Part shown: positions 1 to 12,455 of the stretch, in pieces | How positions within the stretch are numbered: the first letter of the stretch is position 1 | Layout of the letters: the number at the start of each line of letters is the position of its first letter | NCBI RefSeq assembly: GCF_905220415.1 | Contig: NC_059549.1 | Location: 8,804,001-8,868,000 of the forward strand | From: Colias croceus | Lineage: Eukaryota > Arthropoda > Insecta > Lepidoptera > Pieridae | DNA length: 64,000 nt | Direction: 5' to 3' | Position numbers and translations under genes: made by a program | The notes under the pieces: model-generated | Database searches by the model: none | What the model saw: the letters and a program-made list of their open reading frames with translations, nothing else | What the model was told of the DNA's origin: nothing

Positions 1-976
1 ACATATGTGATTTACTACTGGAAGATAGATGTGGACAGGAATATGTTTTGTGAATCGTAGTTAAGTGGGTTTTCTTTCCGTGTTTGATAGTTGTTTCTAA
101 TTTAATTGCTGTTAGATTCGAGTACTATATTTTTGTTCGGAATCTTGTTGTGTGTAATCTCTTTTGGTACAACGAGATGAGTGTATTATTGTCTAAAAAA
201 ATAAGAATTCGTCGAAAGAGGTGTGGTATTTGGTATTTTCGGACAGAGACTTCTTTTGTTGACTCTTGCTTAATTAAAATTATATCCCTCTTGGTAAATA
301 GATTAATCACTCAAACAAAGTACCTCCATCAAACGATAACGCGTACATTGTAACACGAAACTTATCAATTTGACGACATAATAACAAAGCGGTAAGTGGT
401 CCAGTGAGCCCGTATCACAAAATAAATTCATTAACGTCATTGTTCACAGCTTTTACAAAAGCATATTGAGAACGTCAAACTGTGAGCGTGGGATTACAAT
501 GAAAGTGTGCCCCGGTTTCAGTTCAAATTACAATTTATTACTCTATCTCCTTATCACTATGAATTGTAGGCTCAATACCCAGCGAATACACAATTGTGAT
601 CCGAATATCGGTTGTTAATTTTTACTTGAGCATTGGACAAATTATTATTATTTAATCAGTTTATTAATCATTATGGACATAGCATAACTCGTGGCACAGC
701 ATATAATATATGTATGCGTCATTTATTTGGAGATATATTTTACTGTGGGTTACAAATGCTTCTACAGTTTTATGCGTAGTTGATACTAGCATACCTACAT
801 AAATTTTTACTACAATCTAGTATCTATTTTGGGACTAGCTTTCGAGGTCACAGTAGAATTGATAAATCGTTAAGTTTTTATCGATACGTCTGTCAGACTA
901 GGAATATGTCTATTTCACGCTCATTGTGGGTAAGTAGGTGACGATAAAAAAGATCAATTTCTTAACTGTTTGTTTA
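1..976. other. no gene seen
   Basis: AT-rich with short frames only. A frame at 84-353 has no protein-like features and overlaps a complementary one. Confidence 0.5.
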
Positions 977-1203
977 TCTATACTTATACTCGTACTCGTA
1001 ATATTATAAAGCTTAAGAGTTTGTTTGTTTGTTTGAACGCGCTAATCTCAGGAACTGATGGTCTGATTTGAAAAATTATTTCGGTGTTAGATAGCCCATT
1101 TGTTAAGGAAGGCTATGGGCTATATCACGCTAAGACCAACAGGAGGGAAGCACTGCGGGTAAAACGTAACTTAATCTGTGGTAAAACCGTGGGGCACAGC
1201 TAG
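977..1203 (+). mobile_element. Helitron, lepidopteran CTAG type (GAACGCGCTAAT family)
   Basis: Starts TCTATACT, contains AATATTATAAAGCTTAAGAG, GAACGCGCTAATCTCAGGAA and ACCAACAGGAGGGAAGCA, and ends GGGGCACAGCTAG before a T. TC start, CTRR end and insertion between A and T without duplication are Helitron marks. Confidence 0.65.
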
Positions 1204-1543
1204 TAAGCTTCATTGTTGAGTTGCGATTCTCAATAAACCATTTGGCAGTAATGAAGTATCATTATATTCATTATTTATATTTTATAAGCTCAAATAATAA
1301 TTGTACGCAACGAAAACAACAATGTATTTGAAAAACACAAATTGTCACGTCATATTAAACCGGTCGTTAAGCGTAAACCGCGATCAGTTAACAGAATAAC
1401 TGTACAAGATGTATGAAAGTGAAAACAAGCTCATGGGTGCAATTGCCTTGGGAATATTCTGCCAGATCTATACATATAATAAAATCGTAGGAAAGTCAAA
1501 ACTGTACATTGAATATTTTTTTAAAAGAATACATAATCCATGA

Positions 1544-1790
1544 TCTATAATCGATATAGAAGCCAAAAACATAGTTTTTAGAATTTTTGTCTGTTTGTCT
1601 GTTTGTCGGTTTGTCTGTTTGTCTGTTTGTCTGTATATTTGTCCGAGCTAATCTCGAAAAGTACCGCATAGATTGACTTCAAATTTTGCATGAATATTAC
1701 TAACAGGTCGGGTGAGGCTTTTATATACACATTATCATGCTATCACCTCCGGGGGAGGAGCTGTGAACCTTTATTTTTCTAACGTATTCC
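1544..1790 (+). mobile_element. Helitron-like fragment (TTTGTCTG family)
   Basis: Begins TCTATAATCGATATAGAAGC, followed by a (TTTGTCTG)n tract at 1585-1645 and AGCTAATCTCGAAAAGTACC. The 3' hairpin and CTAG end are not clear. Confidence 0.4.
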
Positions 1791-2504
1791 GTGTATTACA
1801 CAGCGTACAATCTAAAGACTCATGTTTAAATGTTGTTTTTGGGTAAGCCACGCTATTATCTAGCTTTACACTATAAAAACTACGTCATTTACGTAATTTT
1901 GGCAGAGAAACAGTTTAATGAATCTTAGTAGTATAAAGACAAATTTGAAACAGCGCCATCTATGAGACTTCATTAAAATCAAATCAATTTACATGTCTTC
2001 TTGCAAATTTATAATTAAAAATTAAATAATATGATATTGGTGGGGTTTTTAATAATTGTACTTATTTATTTAACTTTTTAACCCATGTCTTCCCAGAGTC
2101 CACTTCAGGTGCTTATATTTTATGTGAATAAACTAAATAAAATTTTACAAGTGAGGGTAGATGTTTATTATTTGATGTCAAACAAGACACTATTAACTTA
2201 GCTATTAACAGTTAATTGTGACATTTTAAAAAATCCTTCTTGCGTTCCCACAAAAGATAAGTTGTAGCTTTTATAATTAATTATTTCTTTATTAATTAAT
2301 TATATAGTTAGACTCATGTTTTTAATTAGAATTGAAGTTACGACAAAATAAGAAAATGATGAAATTTTATTTTAATGTATAACTTTTACAAGACTATATT
2401 AAACGCCCAAAGAAGGTCACTTTAGTTCTTGATAGAATTTTATTTGTTAGTAGCTTTTTAATAAAATTAGGTAAAGTAATCTTTTCATTTTTTTTTATTT
2501 ACAG

Positions 2505-2620
2505 ATTCAATGTTCATAAAAATTAACGATTTGCATGAGGATGTAGTAGAAATAAGTATCCTGGCGCGTGGTCAATTGTTGACTAAAGTTAATTTCCAAC
2601 GTATGGTACAATCATTGTAA
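2505..2620 (+). CDS. possible terminal exon, 36-aa reading frame
   Basis: A long pyrimidine tract with ATTTACAG ends at 2504. An ATG at 2510 opens a 36-residue frame (MFIKINDLHEDVVEI...) ending in TAA at 2618-2620. The composition looks protein-like (INDLHEDVVEISIL is faintly reminiscent of an F-box start), but no upstream exon and no AATAAA nearby was seen. It may be the 3' exon of a gene lying to the left, or chance. Confidence 0.17.
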
Positions 2621-2894
2621 GAATCTTGGGTAATTTTAGAGGATATTTTTTCGGGAATGAGAAAAGGGGCAGCCAACCACGTATCAGCGTGCGTGCGTGA
2701 GAATCTACCTACGTTTTAGTACCAAAAAAAAATGTTATTTTGAAACGTAAATATTGCACTCACAACTACTGTACAAGTATGATTTTTAATCGTGCTTTAC
2801 TGTCATCTGATTGTTTTATTATCGTTATGGCTATCGCGGTACAGATCGTACTGGGATCAGAGTACATATTATTTATCAATTGGTGTGGTAATAT

Positions 2895-3005
2895 ACGTAC
2901 CACACCAAGTAAAATATTTACAATCATACCAAATGGATTAACACGGTATGTACATAAGGCGGTCTTATCGCTTACTAGCGATCTCTTCCAGACTGCCCAA
3001 GGTAA
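2895..3005 (-). mobile_element. LINE 3' UTR fragment, same family
   Basis: AAGGCGGTCTTATCGCTTAC followed by TAGCGATCTCTTCCAG and CTGCCC matches the 14-kb LINE 3' UTR, hairpin included (2967-2982). It is a degenerate copy without a tail. Confidence 0.6.
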
Positions 3006-3772
3006 GAGATAAAGAATTATACTCATGATCCAGCAATTTTCAACCGAAAAAGAAGTTTTTCTGTAATTGGTAGTTGTTTCATTTATTTATTTTAAAAATA
3101 CCTAATTTTACTTTCATATTTGCCCATTTGCATTACATTCAGCTTCCATTAAACTTATAAAATTTTTATGTTTATTTCTGTCTAATATAAATACTCTTTT
3201 TTAGATATAAATAACAAAAACAACTTTTTTATTAAAATTTAGTACCTTGGGAAGATAATATTATCTATGTGTTAATAGAACAATACATAAAGGAAATTAT
3301 ATTACGATTTTATACAATGAAAATATGTAAAAAAATATTAGCAGGTGTAATTATTAAATTGATCCCGAACCCAAAACTGTAGTTAATTTTTTTTGTCATT
3401 TAGTGTTTAATTCATGTCAATTGGTTCATTAATAAAAAAAATTATGATCATTTAAATAATCACGGCGAACATTTGCTAAGGCATTCATGTACAAGGTGTA
3501 ATCGTTCAGTGTGCACAGGCGATTTTTTTTTTGTAAGTATTACAGATAACAAAAAACTTTAAACTGATATCGAAAGTACTTAACCTAATAATGGCCGTAA
3601 TCATTTTTTTAAATAAATCCAGAAATATAAAAAAAATCTTTAAACCCTCCCATACATTAAGTACATAATATGAAATATGAATACCTATCCCATATACATT
3701 TAATATGAAAGATTTTAGCTTTCTTTTTCTTTTTTTGGTTGTCTGCTTTAATTACTTCGCAAATTTGGAGTG

Positions 3773-4136
3773 GCATTTTCCACGCTTTTTCCGGACATTT
3801 TCACGCATTTTCCGGATATTTTCCGGGCATTTTCCGGGCAATTCCTCACGCATTTTCCGGGGATTTTCCAGGCATTTTCCACGCCTTTTCCGGACCATTT
3901 CACGCATTTTCCGGATATTTTCCAGATATTTTCCAGGCATTTCCCAGACATTTTCCTGACATTTCCCTGGCATTTTCCGGAGATTTTTCAGGCATTTTCC
4001 ACGCTTTTCCCGAAAATTTTCACGCATTTTCCGGGTATTTCCCGGACATTTTCACACATTTTCCGGGGGATTTTCCAGATATTTTACAGGCATTTTCCGG
4101 ATATCCCCGGAAAATGCCCCGGATTTCCGGAAAGTA
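3773..4136 (+). repeat. minisatellite, unit about 10-12 bp (CATTTTCCGGA)
   Basis: About 30 degenerate units around CATTTTCCGG, CATTTTCACG and TATTTTCCAG run for 360 bp, ending in the inverted TATCCCCGGAAAATG. Long frames are open on both strands only because the repeat lacks stops. Confidence 0.9.
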
Positions 4137-4239
4137 CGTAAGTTTTTTAGCTTAGATTAGTAATAAATTCTACAATTCTATGAATTGTTTATGGTAGTAC
4201 GTGTTTACTAAATAATTGTATGTAAAGTAGTAACTACTA

Positions 4240-4282
4240 TGCAGTCGCTATTCCACGTGGACGAAGTCGCGGGCACAGCTAG
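4240..4282 (+). mobile_element. Helitron 3' end fragment
   Basis: TTCCACGTGGACGAAGTCGC then GGGCACAGCTAG|T is a Helitron 3' terminus. The body is missing or too decayed; the minisatellite lies just upstream. Confidence 0.5.
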
Positions 4283-4930
4283 TAATTAATAATTGTTGCA
4301 AATCGATTGTTGTTGCTTATTATTTTTAATCTGTATTAGGTTTTTTGGTTGAAATATTTTTATTGCTACCTACGTACTTTTTTGTGTGATTTGGTTAAGG
4401 TGGCATTAGAAGATATTTCAGGAATTTTGAAAAAAGTTATTTTTGATAATACTTTTATTTTCAAGTAAACAGCTATTAGATTTGGATTCTACAAAGTGAA
4501 AACAAGCCATCACTTAAATTAACGGAAACCATTAAAGTAACGAAGGTCGAAGAATTCTTGCAGTTGCTCGTAATTTACAAACTTTGTTAGGAAAATAAAT
4601 GAAAAATTATGGCTACTTTGTAAAGCTTTATGAAGGTCACCCAAATAATCGTAAAAGTAAGCTTGTATTGTTGCCTTTACAAAAACAGGAAAAAAATACG
4701 AATAATTAGGCTAAGTTAATTCTTTAACTTCGGTACATTTAGCGTAATTCAAATGGCAATCCCGTAGAAACGTTATGCAAATACAACAAACATAAAAAGG
4801 CAATCTTTAATTTTGCTAAAAATAAAGAGTTGAGAAAATTTGTCAATTTGAGCCTTTATTACTTTCGATCGAATGTTATTCCGTTCCTTACCTTTCTTTT
4901 GGACTTGTGCAATATGATCGAATACATTTT

Positions 4931-5178
4931 AAAATAAATAAATATTTCAGGACAATTTTCACACACGGCACGATCTGATCCCATACTAAGGTTTCGCTTG
5001 TGTTATGGAAACCATATGGCATTTAAATAAATACTTATATAGATAATTAACACCCAGACACAGAGCAAACATCTATGTTCATCACACAAATATTTGCTCC
5101 GGGTGGGAATCGAACCCACGAGTCACGAACTCTGGCTTGGTTGGCAGGGCCACTACCAACCAAGCCAACCGGCCAGTC
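4931..5178 (-). mobile_element. tRNA-derived SINE
   Basis: The minus strand starts with a tRNA-like head (GCCGGTTGGCTTGGTTGG) carrying a B box, GGTTCGATTCCC (5105-5116), then GTGTCTGGGTGTTAATTATC, GGTTTCCATAACACAAGCG and the tail AATATTTATTTATTT. It is not a functional tRNA: the anticodon arm and acceptor do not form. It is the uninterrupted reference for the split copies at 23.1-24.4 kb and 26.9-27.25 kb. Confidence 0.75.
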
Positions 5179-5179
5179 A

Positions 5180-8149
5180 AAGTTTAACAAGTGATGTGAA
5201 ATAATTTGAGTTAATATGCAAAGCTGTGTTCTGTAAACCTTTAGAATACTAACACAGTGTTGTACTGTGTAACGTATAACAGTGGTATATCCAGTTATGT
5301 TGGTTTATGTGAACGATAAATCAATAGCTCTGATACAGGCTCCAAATAATGGATTTGCACCCACCAGTTTGTTTTCCAATAATCAATATACTATACCAGT
5401 TGTAGTAGGTATACCATTTAGTTCTTAAGTTTATAATATAAATTATAAGAAAATGTCCTTTCATCCTGAAATTTTGTAGTCAATATAGAACAGCAAATGA
5501 TGCGAATCAAACTTTTCGCATTGAATATTGAGCAGACACTTTAGACAATGTTTGCTATCGTATTTAATTCTCTTTGTACAAGAGTCAAAGCCAAATAAAA
5601 CCCTATAATTTTGCTGTATCCATCGGTATGTAATACCCAATTTGCTACTTTTAAACTGTTTGTTTTCTTCGCTCCAATAATTCTCATGTTCTTGTAATAT
5701 TCTACTTCTACCGAAACGTTTTCGTTTGAAGTCTTATAAAACAGTAATTTAACATTAATATTTCTCAAGCTTCGTAAGTTCTGGTATCCGTGTTTTGTTT
5801 ATCATTTAATCAGTTGAACGAGGACTACTTTCCTGTACGACTCATAAACTGGTTCCAATTAATTGTAGTTAATGTAACTGTTATGAATTCGCATGTGTAA
5901 TTCGCGTATGATATAAAACTTTATAGCCGCGGTAGTCGCTAAAGTAAACCATAAAATGGCGATATTATTTGCATTTGCTAAGGATGGGACGCTGTAGATA
6001 TGTATGAATATACTAATTAAGTAGTTAAAATGTGGACTCTACTGTGATATTAGTAATTAAAGATCGTTGAGAATTGCTTGAAGTGCTCATTTGTGAGCGT
6101 GTTGTTGATAACAATCTTTAAGTAAACAAAAACAACTTTAACTAAATAACAAGACCAAAATATGAACTAAACGGAGAATATTAAATATCCTACTTCAATA
6201 TGGAGTTAAAGGAGGCATAAACTAATCTTAACTTCTGATAAAAGATCTGATCAAATTAAAAGGTAGGTCTTCACAATATCATCTTGCTCGTGATCTGAAG
6301 CCAAATAAACTAAACAAATAAATTTAGTTTCTTATTTATTATCTATAGTTCCACGAACGACTCTCTAATCAATCTATAATGAAAGAAATTGGGTTATTAA
6401 ATCAAATTTTCTTGGCAAAACGTTCATAAAGCAATCGAAACCTGAGAATTCTGATTCCAGTGCAATAACCTTCGCATCTGTGAGGTCATCATTTGTCATC
6501 AGAAAAAATGACACTGTATCACTACGGTTCAAGATAGTTAGGATAGTTAAGGTAACGGTGTGCGACGGGCCTTGTTAGCTTTGTGGCTAACCGCATAGAC
6601 TGGATTTGATTAATACACGGAAGATGCATTAAAATAATTACTTGTACGGTGTAGCTTGTGGTGTTCAGGTATGCGATCATTTAGGGTATCTGCATTATTG
6701 TAAAGGACAGGGTATAGTGGTAGTGGGTGCCTTTCGCATTGGTTTATATCCTCTTAGTTATACATTACATTATGTGACCGTAGTCTTGTTGTACGAAAGG
6801 TATCCCTTTTGAGCGTTAGGGGTTGCTGGAGGTGGAGACGTTAACATAGGTACTATTTATTACCTACCTACTCCCATTACAACTGCTTGTGAAACTATAG
6901 TGTACCTACTTCCATGCTACATATTTATGTCTAAATATAATATGTATTTCGTAGACATTGCAATTATTTATAAAGCTGCGCCGTTACAGACATCTACGAT
7001 CTTTCTAGCGGACGTTGGACGCTAGTTTATAGTATTCCTAAATCACTAACCATTATCGACACTTAACGGCTTTACATGTCATCCCGCATTCAAAGCGAAA
7101 ATTTGAAATAATAACGATTTTTTCATTACACATTTGCAAGTCATCAAAACTAATTCTACCAAACATTAGTTGAATGTAAAAAGGACTGTATAATTACGGA
7201 CAAAAAGTTCAATTTGATTTAAGCGCGAATATAATAGTATAGTTAATTTGCGTAGCGAAAAAAGCGGATCGGCAAAAAGAGCGCCAAAAAATTCGCCCAT
7301 TGAGAAGTAATCAATTCTTCTGATCCGCTGAAAGCCGTTAATCTAACCGAGGAATAAAAAGATAAAAAGTTTATCAGATTACGCTTGAGTTGCTCATTAT
7401 TGAGATATCTTAAATTAAAAGTTATAGGGGCTGAGTGATCCTTTCCGAGCCCCAAAAGGAGGTCACTTGAACGGTGTTTTTGTATGCACGCAAATCACTT
7501 CATGATTTCTTGCTTGATTTACGTGCTAAAGAGTTCGCTCGAATGGTTCTTATTAATTTTCATTCTGAAGTTCTGGTAAGGGATTATATTTTTATGATAT
7601 TTAAATTACGAAAGGAAGACTATATATCCTATAATTATTACACACTGCGTTTTGAAAATTAAATAAAAGTAATGATGTTTGAGTTTATTACAGGCTAACT
7701 AAGTATGTGAAGTGTATTTGAAAAAATTATGAAATAACTGGTTATAGATAGTGCATCTTTTCAATTAATCATTATATTCTACTTTGTTACATCCAAATAC
7801 GGGTTTAAATCACAATTATAATATACCAAATCATGTATTTTTCTTTCCTGTAATATAATTATTATACATTGCCGTCATAGTTCGTAACAGCATACAGAAA
7901 AACGAACAATTACTTCAATGGACGTCGATACAAAAAGCATAGCTGTATATTATGATGACATCAACTCTAATGAGTATAATATAACGGCACGGCTCCGCTT
8001 ACGTTTGGGCATCAATTAATTGTTTTGTAAAAATAACGACTTCTTCAGAAGTCTTAATACAATGTTACTGAGGTTCCGTCGAATTTTATTATGATAATAA
8101 TTTAGGTAAAGGATTTCAAGCAAATTGTTTTTTTGAAAAATTAGATGTT
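5180..8149. other. no gene seen
   Basis: AT-rich. Frames at 5541-5768 (minus, without ATG), 7243-7455 and 7474-7662 lack support from splice or poly(A) signals. A TATAAAA at 5912 has no initiator. Confidence 0.45.
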
Positions 8150-8356
8150 TATTCTCCAGGCTTTTACCTGCCTTCGGCGATATTCCCGAACGCCTATGAC
8201 ATCGAGGCATTTAAAAAGAGAATATACCTCCACCTCAAAAAGTCGGCAACACATCTTCGGACACGTCTGTAGATGCCTATGGGCTGTGGAATTGCTTACC
8301 ATCAGGCGATCCACATGCTCGTTTGCCTTCTTTCATATAAAAAATAAAAAAAAAGG
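8150..8356 (+). mobile_element. LINE 3' end with A-rich tail
   Basis: The first part encodes a LINE C-terminus (PNAYDIEAFKKRIYLHLKK). Then comes a 3' UTR with CCATCAGGCGATCCACATGC and an A-rich end at about 8340-8356. This 3' end is a common repeat of moths and butterflies; its minus-strand relative is at 36.8 kb. Confidence 0.6.
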
Positions 8357-10206
8357 CTGTTCATTGTCTTTTATGATTATTCATGCATATTTGATACATG
8401 AAGCTGGAGAATCATACTTAAAATTTATAAAACAAAGAGAAAATAATAGCTGTAAACGAAAATTTTCGAAAGGCTGGATGGATTGTCATATTTTCCATTA
8501 TTCAAAATATAGCCAATTTGAATAAGCACTCGAATTTTTAAATAAATGTTCCCAAATTTTTATACGATTACGTTGGATCAGCTGGCCTGTCGTTTTGTTA
8601 ATAATTTAGCTATAAGCGGGCTTTGATCGATGGATGAATAATTTTGTTACAAAAACAAAAATACTACCTATAAATCTATTTTGTTAACTCATAATATTAA
8701 TTAAACTAAGCAGCTGTGACCCGGTAGTAACGTAAGCTCTGTTATTACTGTATCAAGTTATTTTATAGTAATTGAAATCCCTATATATTAAGATTTAATA
8801 GCTACTCGGAGTAACATTCTTCGGTAACATGCAGCTATTTTGTCATGCAACTTGTTATTAGCTCATCTGTCCCCTACTATAAGTTCGGCGAATAGTTTTG
8901 TGGGTCGTACATAATATATCTCGTGAGGTTAGATTTACATGGATTTCCTAGCGAGTTTAAACTATATTTTGTATATTATAATAATTATTATTATAGGGCT
9001 ATCGTTGGTAATTATAGTTTTGTGATATCGTGCCATTTTTCAATCTTTCCCCGAAAGCTTTCTTAGTTTTATAAACCTAAAAAGAGTCTCGGTACTTTAT
9101 TATTTTCTCTTATTAAAACATAACTGTATTATTTTTTTACAAGCAATATAACACCTAACTTACAGCGATACCTCGTTAAATATAATTGATACATCCACAA
9201 TTTTCATGCCACTGTCACGAGTTATCTATAGATTTGACTAATGACAAATTACAATCGAGTATACCGTGAAATCCCGTAGTACATTGCTGGCATCTCAAAT
9301 GTTTCGCGCGTCCTTGGTATTTAACGGTACGTGAGATCCTAATGGCTACTGGTTTTGAATCATTACTGGGCTTAGAGCTGGCCTACTTACTGCTCTTTTA
9401 TTTTACATGCGTCCCGGATGTGAAACCCGTTGTTATAAATTTGAATTTCAGAGATTTGTGTAGGGGGTTGGGCGGTTTTGTGGCTCGTTCAGCAAATTAC
9501 TATTAAACTCCTGACAGACGGCAAATGGTTTCATCCATTTTCCTCTGCAAATTTTGATAACAATTTCTATCCCTGTGGTGAAACGTAAACAAATGCAACG
9601 TCTTTGTTTCAGTTTTGTTTTACGTCTCTCCATTATTTTCTTGCACATTTTAAGAAAAGCATAAAAAATCCTTATACGTACTTATATTAGTATTAGCAGA
9701 TTGATCACGTTCATTAAACATTTCTTTTCCTGCAAGGCTAGCACATTTTCCACGTCAGAATTACATTATGACAAAGGACTTTTCTCAAAGTGGATGTGTG
9801 ACAAACTGACAAAGAAACATAGTAAGGCTTGCGTCAGCTCAAAAAAAATAAGCTCAATTCCCAGTAAATATACTTTAGAAGTGAATTTTACGTTGTGTAT
9901 GATTTTCTTGTTCTTCCTCTGAGTTACATTTTATTTGTTTAATATATTACTGTTGTTAAGTAAGCACGATAAGAACAATGACGTCTTTTGTTCCGCTTCA
10001 ATCTAATTTAGTTGTAGGTACTTCACGTTATTGCATTGTCAACTAATTTTGTGTTTCAGGTTAAGTGGAATGAATATGGTTTTAGTTTAGTGAAGATTTA
10101 GTCAAGTCGTAGAACGTTCTGGATATTTTTCTCGATGTTTTCAGATGACATAGATAAACAATTTTATTATTTCGAGACAAACTATAGTAATCTTACCTTT
10201 ATATTT
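8357..10206. other. no gene seen
   Basis: AT-rich, short frames only. Nothing recognisable. Confidence 0.5.
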
Positions 10207-12451
10207 CTGTGCCTCCAGTGAATAAGGGAATAACTCAAAAACAGCACTTTTCAGGAGAGACAAAAAACTATATATCAACACTAAATCTTTATAACTTCAA
10301 ATTTTTAAGCTTGTATGGGTAAGATATGATGTTAGACTTTAGTTTTACATATGAACAGATATTGTAACAACCCCATAAATATACTTTTTTCGTGTTTTTT
10401 TGTAGTTGTGGCCTTATGAACGAGTACTTCATGGAATAACTCTATGTATTCACATAATTTTTTTTTTGCTCTTTGCAATATAACGACTTATGCCCTAATG
10501 CACTATGTTCATAGTCGCATAACATGACTTATATTATTGCCAGTTTTGGTTTTATAGAAATGATGCGACTTATTATGCTTGAAATTTGTGTACTTTATGA
10601 CTCAATTGAGGCCTTTTAGTGGAACAACCATGCACGTAGTTTGAAAAACGAATAAAATCAACGGATTTTTTATCGTTATTAGATATAATAAAAACAAAAC
10701 AACATTTAGGTGTTTATGCATTTAACCCTAGAAGTCCAATCTACGTAAATTTAATGTACACCGCGGCGAAATAACTTTGTCTTTTCTATATTTACCATCG
10801 AATCGCTTCGAAATCCAGAAACAACTCATTAGCCGTCGAGACCTAGCAGTACATAGTTGGCTCATCCAGGTAAATTCCGCCATTTTGTAGTAAAGACGAT
10901 GTTGTACGTCATTTTGACGTATAATTGGGCTTTTCGTAACTTTTACGATTGTTTAAAAAAATTATTTTGTGTTGATTTATTTGAATATTTTTTTTCCAAG
11001 TCACGTTTTACATGATATAGTATTATATACTATATATTAAGTATAAAATAGGATCCAGAAAACTTTAACACTAGGACGAAAAACCTTCAATTTTAGTAAA
11101 TGACGATTATTATCCTCCGCTGGATTTGGACTCCAAGCAAGAGGATTGGGTGGCTGAAGATGTTGTCTGGAGAAAAACCGAATATGTCATGGTGGTTATA
11201 CATTGAGGATACAAGCACTATTAAGAGATAAGAGAAGCTCGAAAACCATATTCCTGTAGGTATGTTCAGTTACCTTACAGGGAAAGTTATAGGTGGTCAG
11301 TGGCAATATTTTACGGCATGAGATGGAATTATATCTTATAATATCAAAATAATATAGATAAATAAAGAAAAAACAATGAGCCGCAAAGATTTTATGAAAA
11401 AATTAAGCACAGATTTGAAGGTGCCTTGGATGCAAATACGACTTGAAGAGACTCTACGTGACAATATCCAAATTTTTTCAAAATATATGGTACCAGAGTA
11501 TCCATAATATGTTTACGATAATGCAGGACCAAAATAGTTTCGATATTGCGGATTTTTTTCCTATAAAAAGGCAAATTACAGTGGCTAAAACGCTATATGA
11601 GAGAGAACACAATATTCATAATTATTGTCAAGACTGGTTATAATTTTTTTTTTTCTATGCGTCTATAATTATAGTATTATTGTAGTTAGATTAAATAAAT
11701 AAAAAAGATTAAAAACTAGTTATTTTTTATAAAACTTACCCAAATATAAGAAGAAAATATAAGTTTAACATTTTTGTTGGCTTTTTTTAGATGATTCAAT
11801 TATCGTTCTGTGTACTTATATATAAACTAGGAGTATAATATTAGCACTTAATGTGTTAATTAAAACTGTATTTTTAATATCTATTGCAAAAAATAGTTAA
11901 TTTCCATAGAAATATTATTAGTATCCCAAGTTAACTGATAAATAAAAAAAGATTGAAAAATATTATTAAGCAAAAAGGAATAGTGTCCGTTGTTTCCGTG
12001 CAGTATTCAAATGGACCAATAGTAACACGGCATTAATGCAAAACTGTCTCATGTCGTCACTTGAACCAATGACACTAAGAGTTGTTCCTTTATGCTCATG
12101 TTAGAAAAATGACACAAATGCGTTTATACTAAAATAGTGTTAGCACGGATGGAACAAAATGAATTAAGTCTTTATTCAAAAAGTATAACTACACATATGT
12201 CTTTGTGTTCGTGGGTTATTTTGACTCGAGACGAATAGTTCCTTTGCGATTGCCTAAAATGATGGATAAGGTAACTTATACCGTTTATCACACCCTACTT
12301 ATACCGTTTGGGTCATTCGAAAAACTGGGTTAGGATGCAGCTAGAGATATGACCTTTTGATATGTTGTGTATTTTGACGAGCTGAATCCAATGGTGCAAT
12401 AAAAACCAAAGGGAATAACTCGTCTTACTCCCTTATTCACTGGAGGCACAG
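10207..12451. mobile_element. unclassified 2.25-kb DNA transposon with 27-bp TIRs
   Basis: The ends (10207-10233 and 12425-12451) are inverted copies of a 27-bp sequence starting CTGTGCCTCCAGTGAATAAG, with one mismatch. ATTT flanks both ends (10203-10206 and 12452-12455), possibly a 4-bp duplication or part of an imperfect 8-bp one. Inside are scraps of reading frame: PPLDLDSKQEDWVAEDVVW near 11110, FDIADFFPIKRQITVAKTLY near 11530, and a minus-strand ATG segment MAEFTWMSQLCTARSRRL ending at a donor-like site near 10793. No motif identifies the transposase family. Confidence 0.55.
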
Positions 12452-12455
12452 ATTT

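Noticed and set aside
1585..1645. Prokaryote-like direct repeats or CRISPR array
   Set aside because: The TTTGTCTG units are a simple tract inside a Helitron-like repeat; there are no spacers.
3739..4155. Frames of 67-138 codons on both strands
   Set aside because: They are open only because the CATTTTCCGG minisatellite has no stop codons in these frames; the peptides are simple repeats.
5098..5176. tRNA gene
   Set aside because: A B box is present, but the acceptor and anticodon arms do not form; it is the head of a SINE.
5541..5768. 75-codon minus-strand gene
   Set aside because: The frame has no ATG start, no nearby signals and no recognised motif.
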